NCBI RefSeq assembly: GCF_022201045.2
Contig: NC_068561.1
Location: 22,822,501 to 22,886,500 of the forward strand
Direction of reading: 5' to 3'
Length of the DNA stretch: 64,000 bases
Source: Citrus sinensis
Taxonomy: Eukaryota; Streptophyta; Magnoliopsida; Sapindales; Rutaceae
Shown here piece by piece: positions 11,014 through 23,728 of the stretch. Numbering within the stretch: position 1 is the stretch's first letter; each line of letters opens with the position of its first letter. The notes beneath the pieces are model-generated. The model made no database searches, had not been told where the DNA came from, and was given only the letters and a program-made list of their open reading frames with translations. Both the position numbers and the translations under genes were made by a program.

Positions 11014-12292
11014 AAATTATTTTCTTAAAACTGTACATATAAATTATTTACTTAAATTGTACAGTTTTAATGCAACATTGATGCTGGAAACACTTCGAGG
11101 GAAGAGGATGATGTTTGTTGGTGACTCATTGAATCGAGGCCAGTATATTTCCATGGTGTGCCTTCTTCATAGGCTCATCCCTGAAAATGCCAAATCAATG
11201 GAAACCTTCGATTCACTAACAGTTTTCACAGCAAAGGTGACATTTATATACAATGCATTTTAAGATGTCAACAATCTCATTGCTGCTTGTTTTCATATTA
11301 TTAATTATTAGCTTGTGTGTGTGTTTTTTATTTAATTAACACAGGACTTCAATACCACAATTGAGTTCTACTGGGCACCGTTTCTCCTTAAATCAAACGC
11401 AGACAATGCTGTGATTCATAGGATAACCGATAGGATTGTTAGGAAAGGTTCGATAGATAACCATGGACAACATTGGAAGGGAGCTGATATTCTAGTGTTC
11501 AACACTTATCTATGGTGGATGACCGGCCAGAAGATGAAAATCTTGTAAATTTGTGTATAAATATATATGACATAGCTTCATTATCGCACTGTATTAGTCC
11601 TATTGTTCTTAATCTAGCAAAGGGCTCTCAGGTTCTGTTTCTTGATTAATTTACAGGAAAGGATCTTTCGATGATGAAAAGAAAGAAATTGTGGAGATGC
11701 CAACTGAAAATGCCTATCGAATGGTGATGAAAAGTATGTTAAGATGGGTGAAGTTGAATATGGATCCAAAGAAAACCAGAGTCTTCTTTACTAGCATGTC
11801 ACCTACTCATGCCAAGTGAGTACTAAATTCTCTAAAGTACTAATAATTGTTGTTGCTACAGAAAAGCACTTATAATTTAACTATTAATTATACACATTCT
11901 TAGTTCGTTCCCCAACTCGTGACTAATTAAAGTTTTTGAAGTTCTATTATAGGAGCATAGAATGGGGAGGTGAACCGGGAAAGAACTGTTACAATGAGAC
12001 AACTCCAATTGAAGATCCAAACTATTGGGGATCAGATTGCGACAAAAGAATAATGCAGGTGATAGGGGAAGTGTTCGGGAACTCAAAGTTCCCCATTACA
12101 TTTCTCAACATTACACAGCTCTCGAGTTATCGCAAGGATGCACACACATCGATTTATAAGAAGCAATGGAATCCATTGAGTCCAGAGCAGGTAGCTAACC
12201 CTGTGAGCTATGCTGATTGTACGCATTGGTGTTTGCCCGGCCTTCAGGATACTTGGAATGAACTATTATTCACCAAGCTATTTTATCCTTGA
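9099..12292 (+). CDS. TBL: Trichome birefringence-like xylan O-acetyltransferase (TBL32/33-like)
   Basis: Golgi type II membrane protein of the PMR5/TBL family, members of which O-acetylate cell-wall xylan. Six exons: 9099-9363, 9627-9843, 11065-11236, 11345-11544, 11657-11815 and 11953-12292. They join in phase to a 450-residue protein. A Ser-rich N terminus is followed by one membrane anchor (about 24-46). The PMR5N domain has CDVFSGRWV and the [12 protein letters not shown] block. The catalytic GDS motif is at 180-182 ([10 protein letters not shown]) and the paired DxxH motif at 426-429 ([15 protein letters not shown]). Both catalytic motifs and the C-terminal KLFYP are intact, and the length is normal. 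Intron 2 (1.2 kb) carries a tandem duplication and a TA repeat. The C terminus reads closest to the TBL32/33 group as I remember it; the family is certain, the exact member is not. Confidence 0.9.
10044..10127. repeat. 41-bp tandem duplication in TBL intron 2
   Basis: Two adjacent units (10044-10084 and 10087-10127) share GGTAAGGGATTTGGTCA and GTGTGTATTAATTAAT and differ at about two positions. Both contain a GTAAG-like motif. Confidence 0.85.
10974..11009. repeat. (TA)n microsatellite in TBL intron 2
   Basis: An uninterrupted TA run of about 36 bases, 55 bases upstream of the exon 3 acceptor. Its length probably varies between individuals. Confidence 0.95.
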
Positions 12293-13293
12293 AAACCAAA
12301 CGGGTGATGGGGAATTCGGGCCGGGCTGTTAACTTTATTAAAATCGGGCCCTATTATTGCCTCCATCCTCGTCGGAAACCGAGGGGAGATGCTGGATGTT
12401 TGGCATGCTTTATGGTTTATATATATGTTCTTTTCAATCTTTTTATATTGAGGAATTTTACTGCAAAAAGCACAAAATCTTTTTTGTGTATTTCTGTGGG
12501 TAGTGGTCGTCTTTTGCGCTGAAAACTTGCAACTTTACTTGACAAGCACAAGCGGTTTTGGGACCTTTTCGCCATTTTAAATTAAAATGTGTAACTGCCC
12601 GAGCTAGAGACAAAACAAATTAACAAAGACATATTCCCTTTTATTCAAATGTGCCATGAGAAGAAATAAACTTTGAATTTCTCTTACTAGATAATAATTA
12701 AGTAAATATAACTCTATATAATTAGCAAATGCAAACTATTTTAATAATTTTAAGATTTCTAGTTTTGTGTTATTGTTTCTATTTTAGATTATTTTTGTGT
12801 TGAGAGTTTTTTTTTTCTTTTTGTGTTAAGAAAAGTAAAATTATTCTCTAGATCTGAAAATTGAAATCAAGGGACTTCAAAATATTTTAAAAACGGGGAG
12901 CGTGTTAATGATAAAATTTATTTTTAAAAAAATGGGGGTAAGTTTTCATTTTTAAAGATAAATCAAAATTATCATTTTAAGGGGAGTATAATATTAAAAT
13001 TTATCTTTATTATTAATAATAATATTATACTTACTTAATTTAGATAATTAGTGCATGTATATCACCAATCAATGAATATATGGATTGACTATCTAAAATG
13101 AGTAAAGATAATAATAATATTATTAATATTATACCAGAAAAAAATAACGTCCCAAATATAATTTGTTGGCCGAAGGGATGACATCATAAAACGTAGATCT
13201 GACGGTGGATGGATGGAGGTATGCTTGTTTGAGATAAAATCATAAAAAGTTCTGTTGGGCCATTTAGTGAGAGAAACAGGAAGGATTTGAGTT
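12293..13293. other. Intergenic region downstream of the TBL gene
   Basis: The first 300 bases are probable 3' UTR. The rest is AT-rich with T-runs; I see no gene or clear element up to the target duplication of the hAT element. Confidence 0.5.
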
Positions 13294-13301
13294 GTTTTAA
13301 G

Positions 13302-14198
13302 TAGGGATGGCAAAAATCCCCACGGGGACGGGTACCCTCGGGGATTTTCCCCATTCGGGGAGGGTATGGGGATAATTTTATACCCAATTTTTTATTCGGG
13401 GAGGGGACGGGGAAAATTTTTTACCCAATTTTTTATTCGGGGAGGGGACGGGGATGAGGTGGAATCCCCATCCCCTACCCATTTCCCCATTTTAATTTTT
13501 AATTTTATTTTTATTTTTAAAATTACTAATAAATAAATAACAAAATTATAAATATTGTTAAAAATAATAAATATCAAAATATTTATATTATTAAATGCTA
13601 ATAGGTATCCTACATTAGCTCGAATTGCTAGAGATATTTTGGCAATTCCAATTACAACAGTTGCTTCTGAATCAGCTTTTAGCACCGGTGGTAGAGTTGT
13701 GAGCCCACACCGTAACAAACTTCATCCAAGCACATTGGAGGCCTTAATGTGCTGTCAAAGTTGGTTACGAGCTTACAATAACAATATGAGTTTATTTTAC
13801 ATTGTGATTATATTATACAGTTATTAATATTTGCACTTATAAGTTACTTTACTTATATTATTTTCATTGTTTTATAATTATTTTAATAATTTATATTTTG
13901 AATGTGACTTTGTAATGGATCAATATTAATGTAAGATATATTTTGAACTTTATTTTTATCTGAATTTTTTATTTTAATATGATTAATTTAAAATCGAAAA
14001 TAAAAATAATGTATTAGACTATTAGTTATTCGGGGACCGGGGACCCTCGGGGATCCCCTGTTATTATTCGGGGAGGGGATGGGGATTCTCTCAAGTAATT
14101 CTGACGGGGACGGGGAGGGGACGGGGACATATGCAAAATATCGGGGATGGGTATGGGGAGATTGGTCCCCTCCCCTCCCCTCCCCATTGCCATCCCTA
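13302..14198 (+). mobile_element. hAT mini-transposon, copy 1 (897 bp, keeps a transposase tail)
   Basis: The element starts TAGGGATGGCAA and ends TTGCCATCCCTA, a perfect 12-bp inverted pair. It is flanked by the perfect 8-bp duplication GTTTTAAG (13294-13301 and 14199-14206), diagnostic of the hAT superfamily. Both ends are packed with GGGGACGGGG-type subterminal repeats. The middle keeps about 60 codons (roughly 13600-13780) of the hAT C-terminal dimerisation domain, with ASESAFSTGGRVVSPHRNKL. The rest of the transposase is absent, so this is a non-autonomous internal-deletion derivative. It is nearly identical to the copy at 43957. Confidence 0.92.
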
Positions 14199-14419
14199 GT
14201 TTTAAGCTTGATCCCAACAAAAAAAGTCCGTCTCCTTCTGTGGGCGCAGTGTGGTCCCCATGTAACCTGTCCTTGTTTCCGTCGTATGTATGAATGTATC
14301 TATCAACGTTCCAATAATGCCCTCGATGGTATTTCTAACTACAAAAGTACCATCCACAGTAGTCTCTTTTTGTAAATAAAAATACATAGTTTTTGGAAAT
14401 AATGCTAATCTTAAAAATA

Positions 14420-14769
14420 GAGAAAATATCCACCGTCCACCCATTTTTTATACTTTTTTTAAAAATACTTATAATCTCCTTCTGTGGGCGCATTTGATGG
14501 TTGTGGAATTAATTTCTTTATTGACCAATGAGAAAAATAATTAGATTTAATCTAATTATTTTTTATAATTTTTAAGCTGAAATTATAATTTTCGTTTTAG
14601 GGATAAAATGGTCATTTTTTTAAGTTTCCGTTAGTTTTGTTAACGGATTTTAAATAGAAGTGGAAAAGTTAAACAAAATGTAACTTTAGGTGGATTCCAG
14701 CCAAAAAATAAAAGAATTGTGTATTTTTAAAAAATGTGTAAAAAATGGGTGGACGGTGGATATTTTCCC
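14420..14769. mobile_element. Mutator-type MITE (350 bp)
   Basis: Inverted ends of about 50 bp. The left reads GAGAAAATATCCACCGTCCA and the right, reverse-complemented, GGGAAAATATCCACCGTCCA. The flanking 9-bp duplication TTAAAAATA (14411-14419 and 14770-14778) is perfect, as expected for Mutator-like transposition. The interior is non-coding. Confidence 0.85.
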
Positions 14770-14778
14770 TTAAAAATA

Positions 14779-16600
14779 TTGCCAACGTTGATAAACTCCC
14801 CAAAAGAAAAAGGAATCCCGTGCCGATTATTGATTTTTATTGTTTTCTACTTTACTTTGATCGTCATCAAATATGGGGCGTAGAGTGAAATTCAAACAAA
14901 AAGACTTATTTTATCAATACAAAAATTTTCAATCAATATATTTACTAGTGCCTAATTTTTTATTTTTTATTATATCATATTAGACATTGCTAGATTATTA
15001 GAATAGGTGCAAAATCTTTTTTTTTTTTTTGGGTATCACTTTTTTATTTATTTGTTTATATATATTCAAGAGACACGTTTTTATCTAATAAGAATATTAC
15101 ATAAACATTATGAAATGGTTGTGGTGGAATAGCAAATGACTTTATAATTTTTTTTTTTAAACGAACTTGTAAAAAAAGGAAATTTAAAAAAAAAGAGAGA
15201 AAAGTCGATATTTTGACTTTTAAAATATAAAAGTTAAATTTTGGACTTCTTATAGTTTCTTCTTAAATACAACATGATCATGGGATTAAAGATTTAGAGC
15301 TTAAAAAAAAAAAAGCCAAGAAAAATCCCAAGACTCAGATGTTAGTGGAGCACTAGCATTAAACGGTAAGGTCAAATTGTCAATGATGGGATAAATTGAT
15401 AATGGTATTGCATACTACGTAATGCTTGACTTATTAAATTAAACAAATGTTGCGAACCATTAGTGGCTTGGGTGGTTGAGTCAGATCGTCAGATCGAGAC
15501 CGGATCGAATTGATTTTGATTTTGATTTTTTTTTTTATGAATATTAGTAAATTGCATTAGAGTTAATTAGATATTTAATTTTTTATATGAATATTCAGTT
15601 GAGTATGAGATCGCAATTAGCCAAATGAGTTAAGTGATCCGTTTTATTCCTTTCAACATCAAGGATGAAGGTTTAAATTTTTATTGTAGGCTTAATTTCC
15701 GCTTATATGAATAATTTTAAGTAGGGACTTTAATTTACATTAATGTTAAGTAAACATTTTATGCATATAAGAAAAGCAAAAAAAGAGCAATGTCTATAGA
15801 GAGATTGAACATATTAATTGAATGAGAATAACATTTGACTTTGTCATTTAAAATAATTATATAAGTTAATTTATTTTGTACCGCTCCAATTGTAAGCAAC
15901 AGTTTTTTCAAAATTCAAGTTATCTGTACGAATATCAATAAGTATAAATATTTATATAATATAATTTTTTTTTTATAAATTTAACTATATAAAAATAGAG
16001 AATTATTATATAAATACAATAATGACTTTTTCATCCATACCTTAATCTGTAATTTAATTGTATTCACACAATTAACAGCTCGAATATTAATTATCTCCCA
16101 AGATAATCACCCCACACTGGTTCCAAAAAATTGCCATTCCTATCACAACAGGGCAAAACCAACCAAAATAAGGATCCTACAACTCTTAAAAAGTTTATTT
16201 AAAGGCTAAATCATATTAGGAAATCAAGATAATGCTGACTAAGTAAAGATATGTTAAATAAAATCCACGTAATGCATCCAAAAAAATATCTAACTCAAGT
16301 AATTATGGTATGTTTAAGTTATTCGTCCAATAACGTAAGGCCAAAAACGTCAATTAACCAAACATAAATAATCCCACGTGCCACGTGTCGTCCAACACAG
16401 AGTTCCTCTCCTTGTCGTCTCCTCAAATAAGAAAAACCCGACCCGCCCTCTCTCTGTCTATAACTCTTAACTGTGATCTCTCTTCGACGTACACACTGAT
16501 TCTTCTACGTCTCTACAGAAAACAAAAACTGTCCGTTTCAAAGAGAACTTGAAACAAATTAAATTTTGTTTTATTTTCTTTTTCACGACAGTTTCAAGTC
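14779..16600. other. Intergenic region upstream of the TMEM214 homologue
   Basis: AT-rich with poly-T and poly-A runs. It contains a possible short SINE near 15455-15535 (GGCTTGGGTGGTTGAG followed by GATCGAGACC and a T-rich tail; weak). The last 200 bases include an ACGTGCCACGTG palindromic cluster at about 16375-16386, a G-box-like site. A TATA-like CTATAACTC lies near 16458. Confidence 0.45.
16375..16388. promoter_or_regulatory. Paired CACGTG-like (G-box) motif in the TMEM214 promoter
   Basis: The sequence CCCACGTGCCACGTGTCG holds two CACGTG cores 7 bases apart, about 220 bases upstream of the start codon. G-boxes bind bZIP and bHLH factors in plants, for example in ABA and light responses. 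Function here is inferred from motif and position only. Confidence 0.5.
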
Positions 16601-19600
16601 ATGGACGAGAATTCAGCTCTTATCGAGCAAATTCTGAGGGAGGATGAGTTAGAGTATAGAGGATTGAGTAGAAGTTACAATAAGGATGAGGAGTGGCAAA
16701 CGGTGTCGTATAAGAAAAGGCACTCGAAGCAGCCGAATTCCGATAATTCTTTGCCCGATCGCCGACCTGACGACGGCGCCACCACCTCCGACGTGTTCCG
16801 GGCCATCGAGGAGCACTCGGAGGAGCGGCGTCGTCGAATGTCGGTGCCTCAGGTGGCTACACCCGTCACCGGAGAGGGATCGAAGAGGCATTCTGACGAG
16901 GATGACGACAGTGATGCAGAGGTGTCCGCTGCTGTGGTGGAGGTTAAGAAGGTGAAGCAGAAGAAGCCAAAGAAGCCGAAAGTTACGGTGTCTGAGGCGG
17001 CGGCGAGGATCGACGCCGGTGATCTTGGCGCATTCCTTGTTGACATAACTGTGAGTGAGAATTTCATTCTTTTCACAAAAAAAAAACTGTTTGGTGAATT
17101 TAGTTCTGTGGTTGCATGGCTCGGTAAATATGTAATTTTGTTTGTTTGATAGGGATCATACGAGAAACAGGAAGATATACAGCTGATGCGATTCGCTGAT
17201 TACTTTGGTCGGGCGTTTGCTTCAGTCAGCTCATCTCAGTTCCCTTGGTTGAAGACATTCCGGGAGTCCACTGTCGCCAAGATGGTTGATGTGAGTGAGA
17301 TTGGAAAATTTGAATGTGATAGATGATTAAACAAGAATAAAATGTCTATAATTGACTAATTATCAAATGGAATGAGTTATAATGCATAATTGGCTTCGAT
17401 TATGTAAAGGGTGTCATACTGATGTTGACTTTTACATCTTTTTCAGTTTTTATTTGATGGTTATAGGAGAATCATATTAAAAGGATCTGAGCTCAGATGA
17501 ACGAATTTGATCATTGATTTTTCTTTTTTATTTTTCACTTGGATGCATACGCATTTACACCCTCAATTTCACTGTCTTTCAGTTGTGAGCATGATATCAA
17601 GTTTCTTTGTCAGAAATATCTGTGGATACATTGGCAAATCGATACTGGGTCCTTATGGAGACTTGGATAAGAGTGAGATAATTCTTATTAACGGTCCATA
17701 ACAGACTCAGTATCAAAAAAATCTCAGCATTGATGAAAAAACTTTCTTTGTCATTCTGGCTTTAATATTTCAGCCGTGTAATTATGTCATGATCGTGTTT
17801 TGTCTTTTTCGAACATTATTTAATAGATCTAGGATTCTTATTAAATGCACATTGTGATATTTCTCGTCAACAGATCCCGCTTTCGCATGTTCCTGAAGAT
17901 GTATATAAGATGTCAGTTGACTGGCTTAACCAACGATCTTTTGATGCGCTTGGGTCCTTTGTGCTATGGTCATTGGACAGCATTCTTGCTGACCTTGCAA
18001 GTCATCAAGGAACTGGAAAGAGTTCTAAGAAGGTTGTTCAACAAGCTTCATCAAAGTCTCAGGTAACTTCAAGTCATTTCTCACTTTATACATGCTTTAT
18101 GCACACTTGATGCTGGTTTATATGCAAGTGATGGAATCTATTGAGATTTGTGGAATTGGACACGTGTTTCACATTTTGATATGGAAAGTCGGCATCCAGA
18201 GGACAGCTTCAGAACAAAAGGTTTTGGCTTCTAGTTGAATTTAGTTTATTATGGTAAGAGCATTGTATAGTGTTAGTAGATCATTTAGCTATTAACAATG
18301 TGGAAACCATTGGACAGTCCATGGTTCTATTTTCAAGGCCCATCCATGCTCGTCTGTGAATTTAATTTGATGGAATGCCTCTTCTATCTGTTTGCCTAGC
18401 TGATTTTGAGACTTGTCCTGATATGGACAATATTTCTCCCTTTTGTCAATTTATAGAATCATAGATTAATGTGTGGTATTGCAAATATTTTATCAGTTTA
18501 AGATTTTCTGGAAGGGCATAATGTTTTAAGATATCTGTATGTCAACTCCCCATCAGATTTCTTACTTTCTTGGGGTTTGTTCTTGGTTGTAGTGAATGAA
18601 AGCCTTGTAGATATAAAATATCTGAGGATGTTTCATACTGAAAATGCTGTGGACTATCAATCGATTTGCTTCTTGTTTTCTCATTGTAAGATATTCCACA
18701 CAGAATGTGAAAATTTTCTGTATCGATGCTGTTTGGAGGCTTAGAAATTGTTTTGACCATCTTTTTATTTATCATTAACTCACGCACTTATTGAAGCCCG
18801 AACCCAGAACTTGAGTCCTTGGAAGGATGCTCTTTACCGCTAGAGCTAGACCTTGAACATGAAGCATGTTCAATGGAATTTGTCTGTTTAGTATTAAAAG
18901 TAAGAGAGATATTTGATATCTTAATGAATGATGTCTCATTTCTTTACACATGACTTCTGTTAGTTGACATGAAACTTCTTTTCGAAGGTCTATACCTCAA
19001 AGCTATTGAACTTAATTTAGATGCCGTTACAGTATTTTTCGCTACCTACAGTGGATTTTCCTATTAACTGAGTAGTGTTGGAACTGCAGGTAGCCATATT
19101 TGTGGTTTTGGCCATGGTTCTGAGACGTAAGCCTGATGTGTTGATCAGCTTATTGCCTATCATGAGAGAAAATCCAAAATATCAAGGACAAGATAAGCTT
19201 CCGGTCACTGCCTGGATAATTGCTCAGGTGACTGTAGAGAACATTGAAGACATGATATCATGTCCCTGTTTTAAGCATTTGAATTTGAAACTGGGAACTT
19301 TATTTATTTATTTATTTTGTCTAGACTGCCCAAGGAGATTTGGCGGTGGGGCTATACATGTGGGTGCGAGTTCTTTTGCCCATGCTGAGTGCGAAGTCAA
19401 GTTGTAATCCGCAGGCCAGAGACTTGATTTTACAGTTGGTGGAGAGGTTGGACATCACTGAAATGAACAATCTCATAAGTTTTGCACCATCTTCTATAAT
19501 TCATTTTTGTGTTTGTGTTTACATCTGTGATTTTATGGCATTCCACATTGCAAATTGCATGATTATATTCTGCTTCTTTCTAACTTTTCTTCCTCTGGGT

Positions 19601-20978
19601 GAAATTAGAATATTATCCTTCCCAAAAGCACGCACTATTTTGATAAATGGTGCTGTCAAAAAGGGAGAGCGCCTTGTGCCACCGTCAGCTCTTGAGGTTT
19701 TGATGCGAGTCACTTTTCCAGCACCATCTCTTCGAATTAAGGTTGGTTCTGCTGTGGAATATTTGCTATATACCTGATTGAACATTTACTGCAAAGTTGG
19801 GGTTTGAGAAAATTGTAATTTATGTTTCACATAGGCAACTGAAAGGTTTGAAGCTATATATCCAATATTGAAGGAGGTTGCCCTAGCTGGTTCCTCTGGG
19901 AGCAAGGCAATGAAACAAGTTGCACAGCACATATTGACCATTGCCATCAAAGCTGCTGGAGAAGGTTTGATAAACTCAAGTAGACCTCCTTTTTGGTGAT
20001 CTTTGAAAGTGGAGTTGTACCTGATCAAGTTGTGCAATGACAACATTTTGCAGGCATTCCTGACCTATCAAGGGAGGCAAGTGATATTTTTATATGGGCT
20101 TTGACTCAGAATCCTGAGTGTTACAAGCAATGGGTGAGCATTGTCTGCTTCATTATGATCTTTCATTTGTCCATTGAGACTTTGTGTTATGCTTTCTCTA
20201 AATCAGTAAATATCGTTGCTGCTTCTCAAAATATTTTCAAACTCTTGAATAGGATATGCTTTATCTGGATAATCTTGAAGCAAGTATTGTTGTCCTGAGA
20301 AAGCTGTCTGATGAATGGAAGGAGCACTCTGTTAAAGATCCTAAGGGTGACCGTTTGAGGGAAACTCTAAGTAGTTTCAAGCAGAAGGTAATATGCTTCG
20401 GACATTCTGGACAAGATGTTTTAATTTTAATGCACTACAATTCTATTGCTATGAAATCTTCCGGATACAAACTTACCATGTAGTTCTCTCAATCTGGTTT
20501 ATTGGTCTTTTGGTTATTATCAGTCACATATTGATTCCAACAAACATATGTTGATATCTTTTTTCTGAAGTATTGTTGACTTTTGTTACTGCATATGGCA
20601 ATTGAATAAATTTCACTGACTGAATCGAAGTTCCTAGTGCCAATTGACTCTCTGAAATTGCATTTACAACGAACAATTGGAATCTGAATAATAATGCACT
20701 TTATCAGTCTATTTGATTTGTGCATCATTGCTAACTTGTTTCCTTTTGTGTTTATACAGAATGAGAAAGAGTTGAAGAAGGCAGAAGATGCAACCCGCAT
20801 TGCGTTATTGAAGGATGCAGACAAGCGTCGCAAGCTGATATTGAGAAAATTGTCGCAAGGCCGTGGATGTATGAAACACATGGTTATTGTCTCTGCTGCT
20901 GTGGCTGTGGGTGCAGTTGTTGTGTCCCAAAACATGCAATCTTGGGACATGAAGAAAGTGTTGGAAATATTTAATTGA
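16601..20978 (+). CDS. TMEM214-like membrane protein
   Basis: Plant homologue of animal TMEM214 (DUF2359), an ER-associated protein; its plant role is little known. Ten exons: 16601-17050, 17153-17290, 17874-18062, 19090-19227, 19325-19446, 19609-19741, 19835-19964, 20054-20133, 20253-20387 and 20760-20978. All join in phase to 577 residues. The N-terminal 150 residues are charged and disordered, with Lys-rich KKVKQKKPKKPK near 110-125. The conserved helical core starts at exon 2 (FADYFGRAFASV) and includes LAVGLYMWVRVLLPML. Near the C terminus a charged helix (KADKRRKL-type) precedes a hydrophobic segment at about 546-563, the likely membrane anchor. The start is the first ATG after a 5' leader, and MDENSALIEQIL is typical of the family. 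Arabidopsis relatives are At1g23170 and At1g70770 from memory. No defects seen. Confidence 0.88.
18785..18862 (-). mobile_element. Possible tRNA-derived SINE head in TMEM214 intron 3
   Basis: The minus strand reads TAGCTCTAGCGGTA (A-box-like), then about 30 bases later GGTTCGGGC (B-box-like), the spacing of a Pol III promoter. It does not fold into a full tRNA. No poly-A tail or target duplication was recognised. Confidence 0.35.
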
Positions 20979-22542
20979 CCTTTAAACTTTTGCAACACAC
21001 TCGAAGAATTCAGAGCAGTCAGTGCCGCAAAACCAGTCCTATAGGCTTAAATTATATCCGGCTTAGGTCAGTTCTCCAAGGTGACCCCTCGCAAAATGGG
21101 CAGAGGAGGTGAGTTTCTTGCTGTAACCTGTTTGGTTTCTAAAGAACCAGCAGTAGGAAGCCAGCAACCCACTTGTGTGGTGGCTGTCATCTGACATGGT
21201 GTGTAAAATGCTCGTGTGTGGTGTTCAGTTGTCGAGTCTGTTGAATGACTTGTTATCTTTTCATAGGGACTAATTTTAATAGTGTTGTGTCCTTTTCCGG
21301 ATTTAAGCATTCAGCAAAGCAAAATTGCTACAGAGGGGTAAAAATGAATGGCGAAAAGAATGTGCAAATAAATTAGTTCAAATTTATTATTTATCTGCTT
21401 TTGCTAACTTGAGTATTCGTTTGTTATTTTCTGCTTTCAATTAATAGAATTACCTTCTCAAAAAAAAAAAATTAATAGAATTACATTATTTATTATTATT
21501 ATTTTTTCCCTCAGCTCGGTTAGAGATGAATTGTGGGATTGGGTAAAAGAGTTGCACTGAACTCTTTTGAGACTTGCCCCCTAATTCAAGTTCTGGGGTA
21601 GGTGAAAGTAAGGGCTAAACTTGAGTTGGACACAAATGGACGTTTCTAGTTCGCTATGAAAAATTACTGATGGTCTTGAGCAACCGTGATTTTATGGTAA
21701 CCTTTACTAAAATTGGTACGAAAATTTCAGAGACTTCATTCGTGAAGCCTTTTAAAATTGCAATGTAACCGAAATTGCTGATTCATTACTCTTAACACAT
21801 TAACATGCTGGATCCTGCAAAACTATAAAAATTTCAGAGACTTCATTCGTGAAGCCTTTTAAAATTACTATGTAATTCAAATTGCTGATTCATTGCTCAA
21901 CACATTAGCACGATGGATCCTGCAAAACTGTAACATAATTACAAGTGATCCTGAGCACAAGACGGACAGAGTAAGACGGTAATTACAAACGATAATGCAG
22001 TACGGATATATGCATTCAAAGAATGTCAAAAAGGTGAAGAGCTAGATTCTTGCAGTCCCTGGATTTGAACAAAGGATTTCATTAAATAAAGGCATTCACA
22101 TTGACTGAAAGAGTATCTAGCATAGCAGTGTTTTAGTGTCAATACATCCATGCATCAACGTTAATTAATTGTTAACTGGAATTATAAAAATTATTATTCG
22201 TAATCAAATATTTTGTACCATCCACTTCTTTTATGTTTTGAGTAGTTTTACAATGAGTGAATTTACCAATTACCAGAAACCTCTAATAAAACTTACCCAA
22301 AAAAAAAATCTAGTAAGTGTGTCAAGAACATAATTGATAAATTAACTTAAAAAGAAAAGTTGACATCTTTATTTTATGAAGGTGATGAAACCTTCATGTT
22401 TGAAGTTATTTATAAACTAGAAATCTGGAGGAAAACCAATCGCTACTTGAGCTAAAAGTGTTTCCATCTTTTCATTGTACAAAAACAGAAAAAATTAATT
22501 AATTATACTAACTCATTTTTTCCGTTCTTAATTTCTTAGTCA
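20979..22542. other. Intergenic region downstream of the TMEM214 homologue
   Basis: Probable 3' UTR to about 21450. Then AT-rich DNA with a two-copy tandem duplication (21721-21932). No gene recognised. Confidence 0.5.
21721..21932. repeat. Two-copy tandem duplication, unit about 106 bp
   Basis: Unit 1 (21721-21826) and unit 2 (21827-21932) both begin AAAATTTCAGAGACTTCATT and both end GGATCCTGCAAAACT. They differ at several positions, so the duplication is not recent. Confidence 0.9.
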
Positions 22543-22550
22543 GGTGAGAT

Positions 22551-23557
22551 TAGGGATGGCAAAAATCCCCACGGGGACGGGTACCCTCGGGGATTTTCCC
22601 CATTCGGGGAGGGTATGGGGATAATTTCATACCCAATTTCTTATTCGGGGAGGGGACGGGGAAATTTTTTTACCCAATTTCTTATTCGGGGAGGGGACGG
22701 GGATGAGGTGGAATCCCCATCCCCTACCCATTTCCCCATTTTAATTTTTAATTTAATTTTAATTTTTTAAAATTACTAGTAAATAAATTATAAAATTTAA
22801 ATTATAAAATTATAAATATTGGTAAAAATAAAAAATATCAAAATATTTATATTATTAAACTTTTAGGCCTAATTAGCTAATTAAAGTTCTAAATTTTTAT
22901 TTAGGACATTAAAAAGACTGAGTAGATTCTATTAGCCAAATTTTTTTTTAATTTTGATATTCTTTAAATATTTTAAACTTAAATCTATTTTTTATTTAAT
23001 TTTAGATGTTATAATTGCCCACAGCGAATCACAATTTTAATATCTAATCTAATCTAATCTAATATTTACTTTTGATTTGCTCCGATTTAACTATTGTGTT
23101 GTAAAGGGAATAGTCCACATTTATAAAGTGCCCACGCCACCATTGAAAAAGTTAATTTTGAATCTAAATTTGATTTTATTTGTAACAATTTTGTATTAGA
23201 CTATTAATTTGTTCATGATAGTTTGTAAAATAAGTTTGTATCTCTTGTATGTTGCGTTACTTACTAATTTAATGTATGTGACTTTTGTAATAGATATTAA
23301 TGTAAGATATATTTCGAACTTTACTTTTATTTGAATTTTTTATTTTAATATGATTAACTCAAAATCGAAAAAAAAATGTATTAGTTATTCGGGGATCGGG
23401 GACCCTCGGGGATCCCCTGTTATTATTCGGGGAGGGGATGGGGATTCTCTCAAGTAATTCTGACGGGGACGGGGAGGGGATGGGGACATACGTAAAATAT
23501 CGGGGATGGGTACGGGGAGATCGGTCCCCTCCCCTCCCCTCCCCATTGCCATCCCTA
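22551..23557. mobile_element. hAT mini-transposon, copy 2 (1007 bp)
   Basis: It has the same ends as the copies at 13302 and 43957 (TAGGGATGGCAA...TTGCCATCCCTA) and the same G-rich subterminal repeats. The 8-bp duplication GGTGAGAT (22543-22550 and 23558-23565) is perfect. The interior differs: I see no transposase tail, only AT-rich filler of other origin. It is a sister deletion derivative moved by the same transposase. Confidence 0.9.
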
Positions 23558-23728
23558 GGTGAGATTGATATGTTTCATGCTATTGCACTATTTTTGAGTC
23601 GGTGGATCACACAATATTCAACTGAAAAAATCATCACGCTAGTTGGCGTCCTCTCTCTCTAACCCATGTGCCCAAAAAAAAAAAAACAACAATAATAATA
23701 ATACATAGTACAAGTAACAAAAAAAAAA

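Noticed and set aside
15455-15535. SINE-like A and B boxes with a T-rich tail
   Set aside because: The boxes are poor matches, spacing and tail are unconvincing, and no target duplication was seen.
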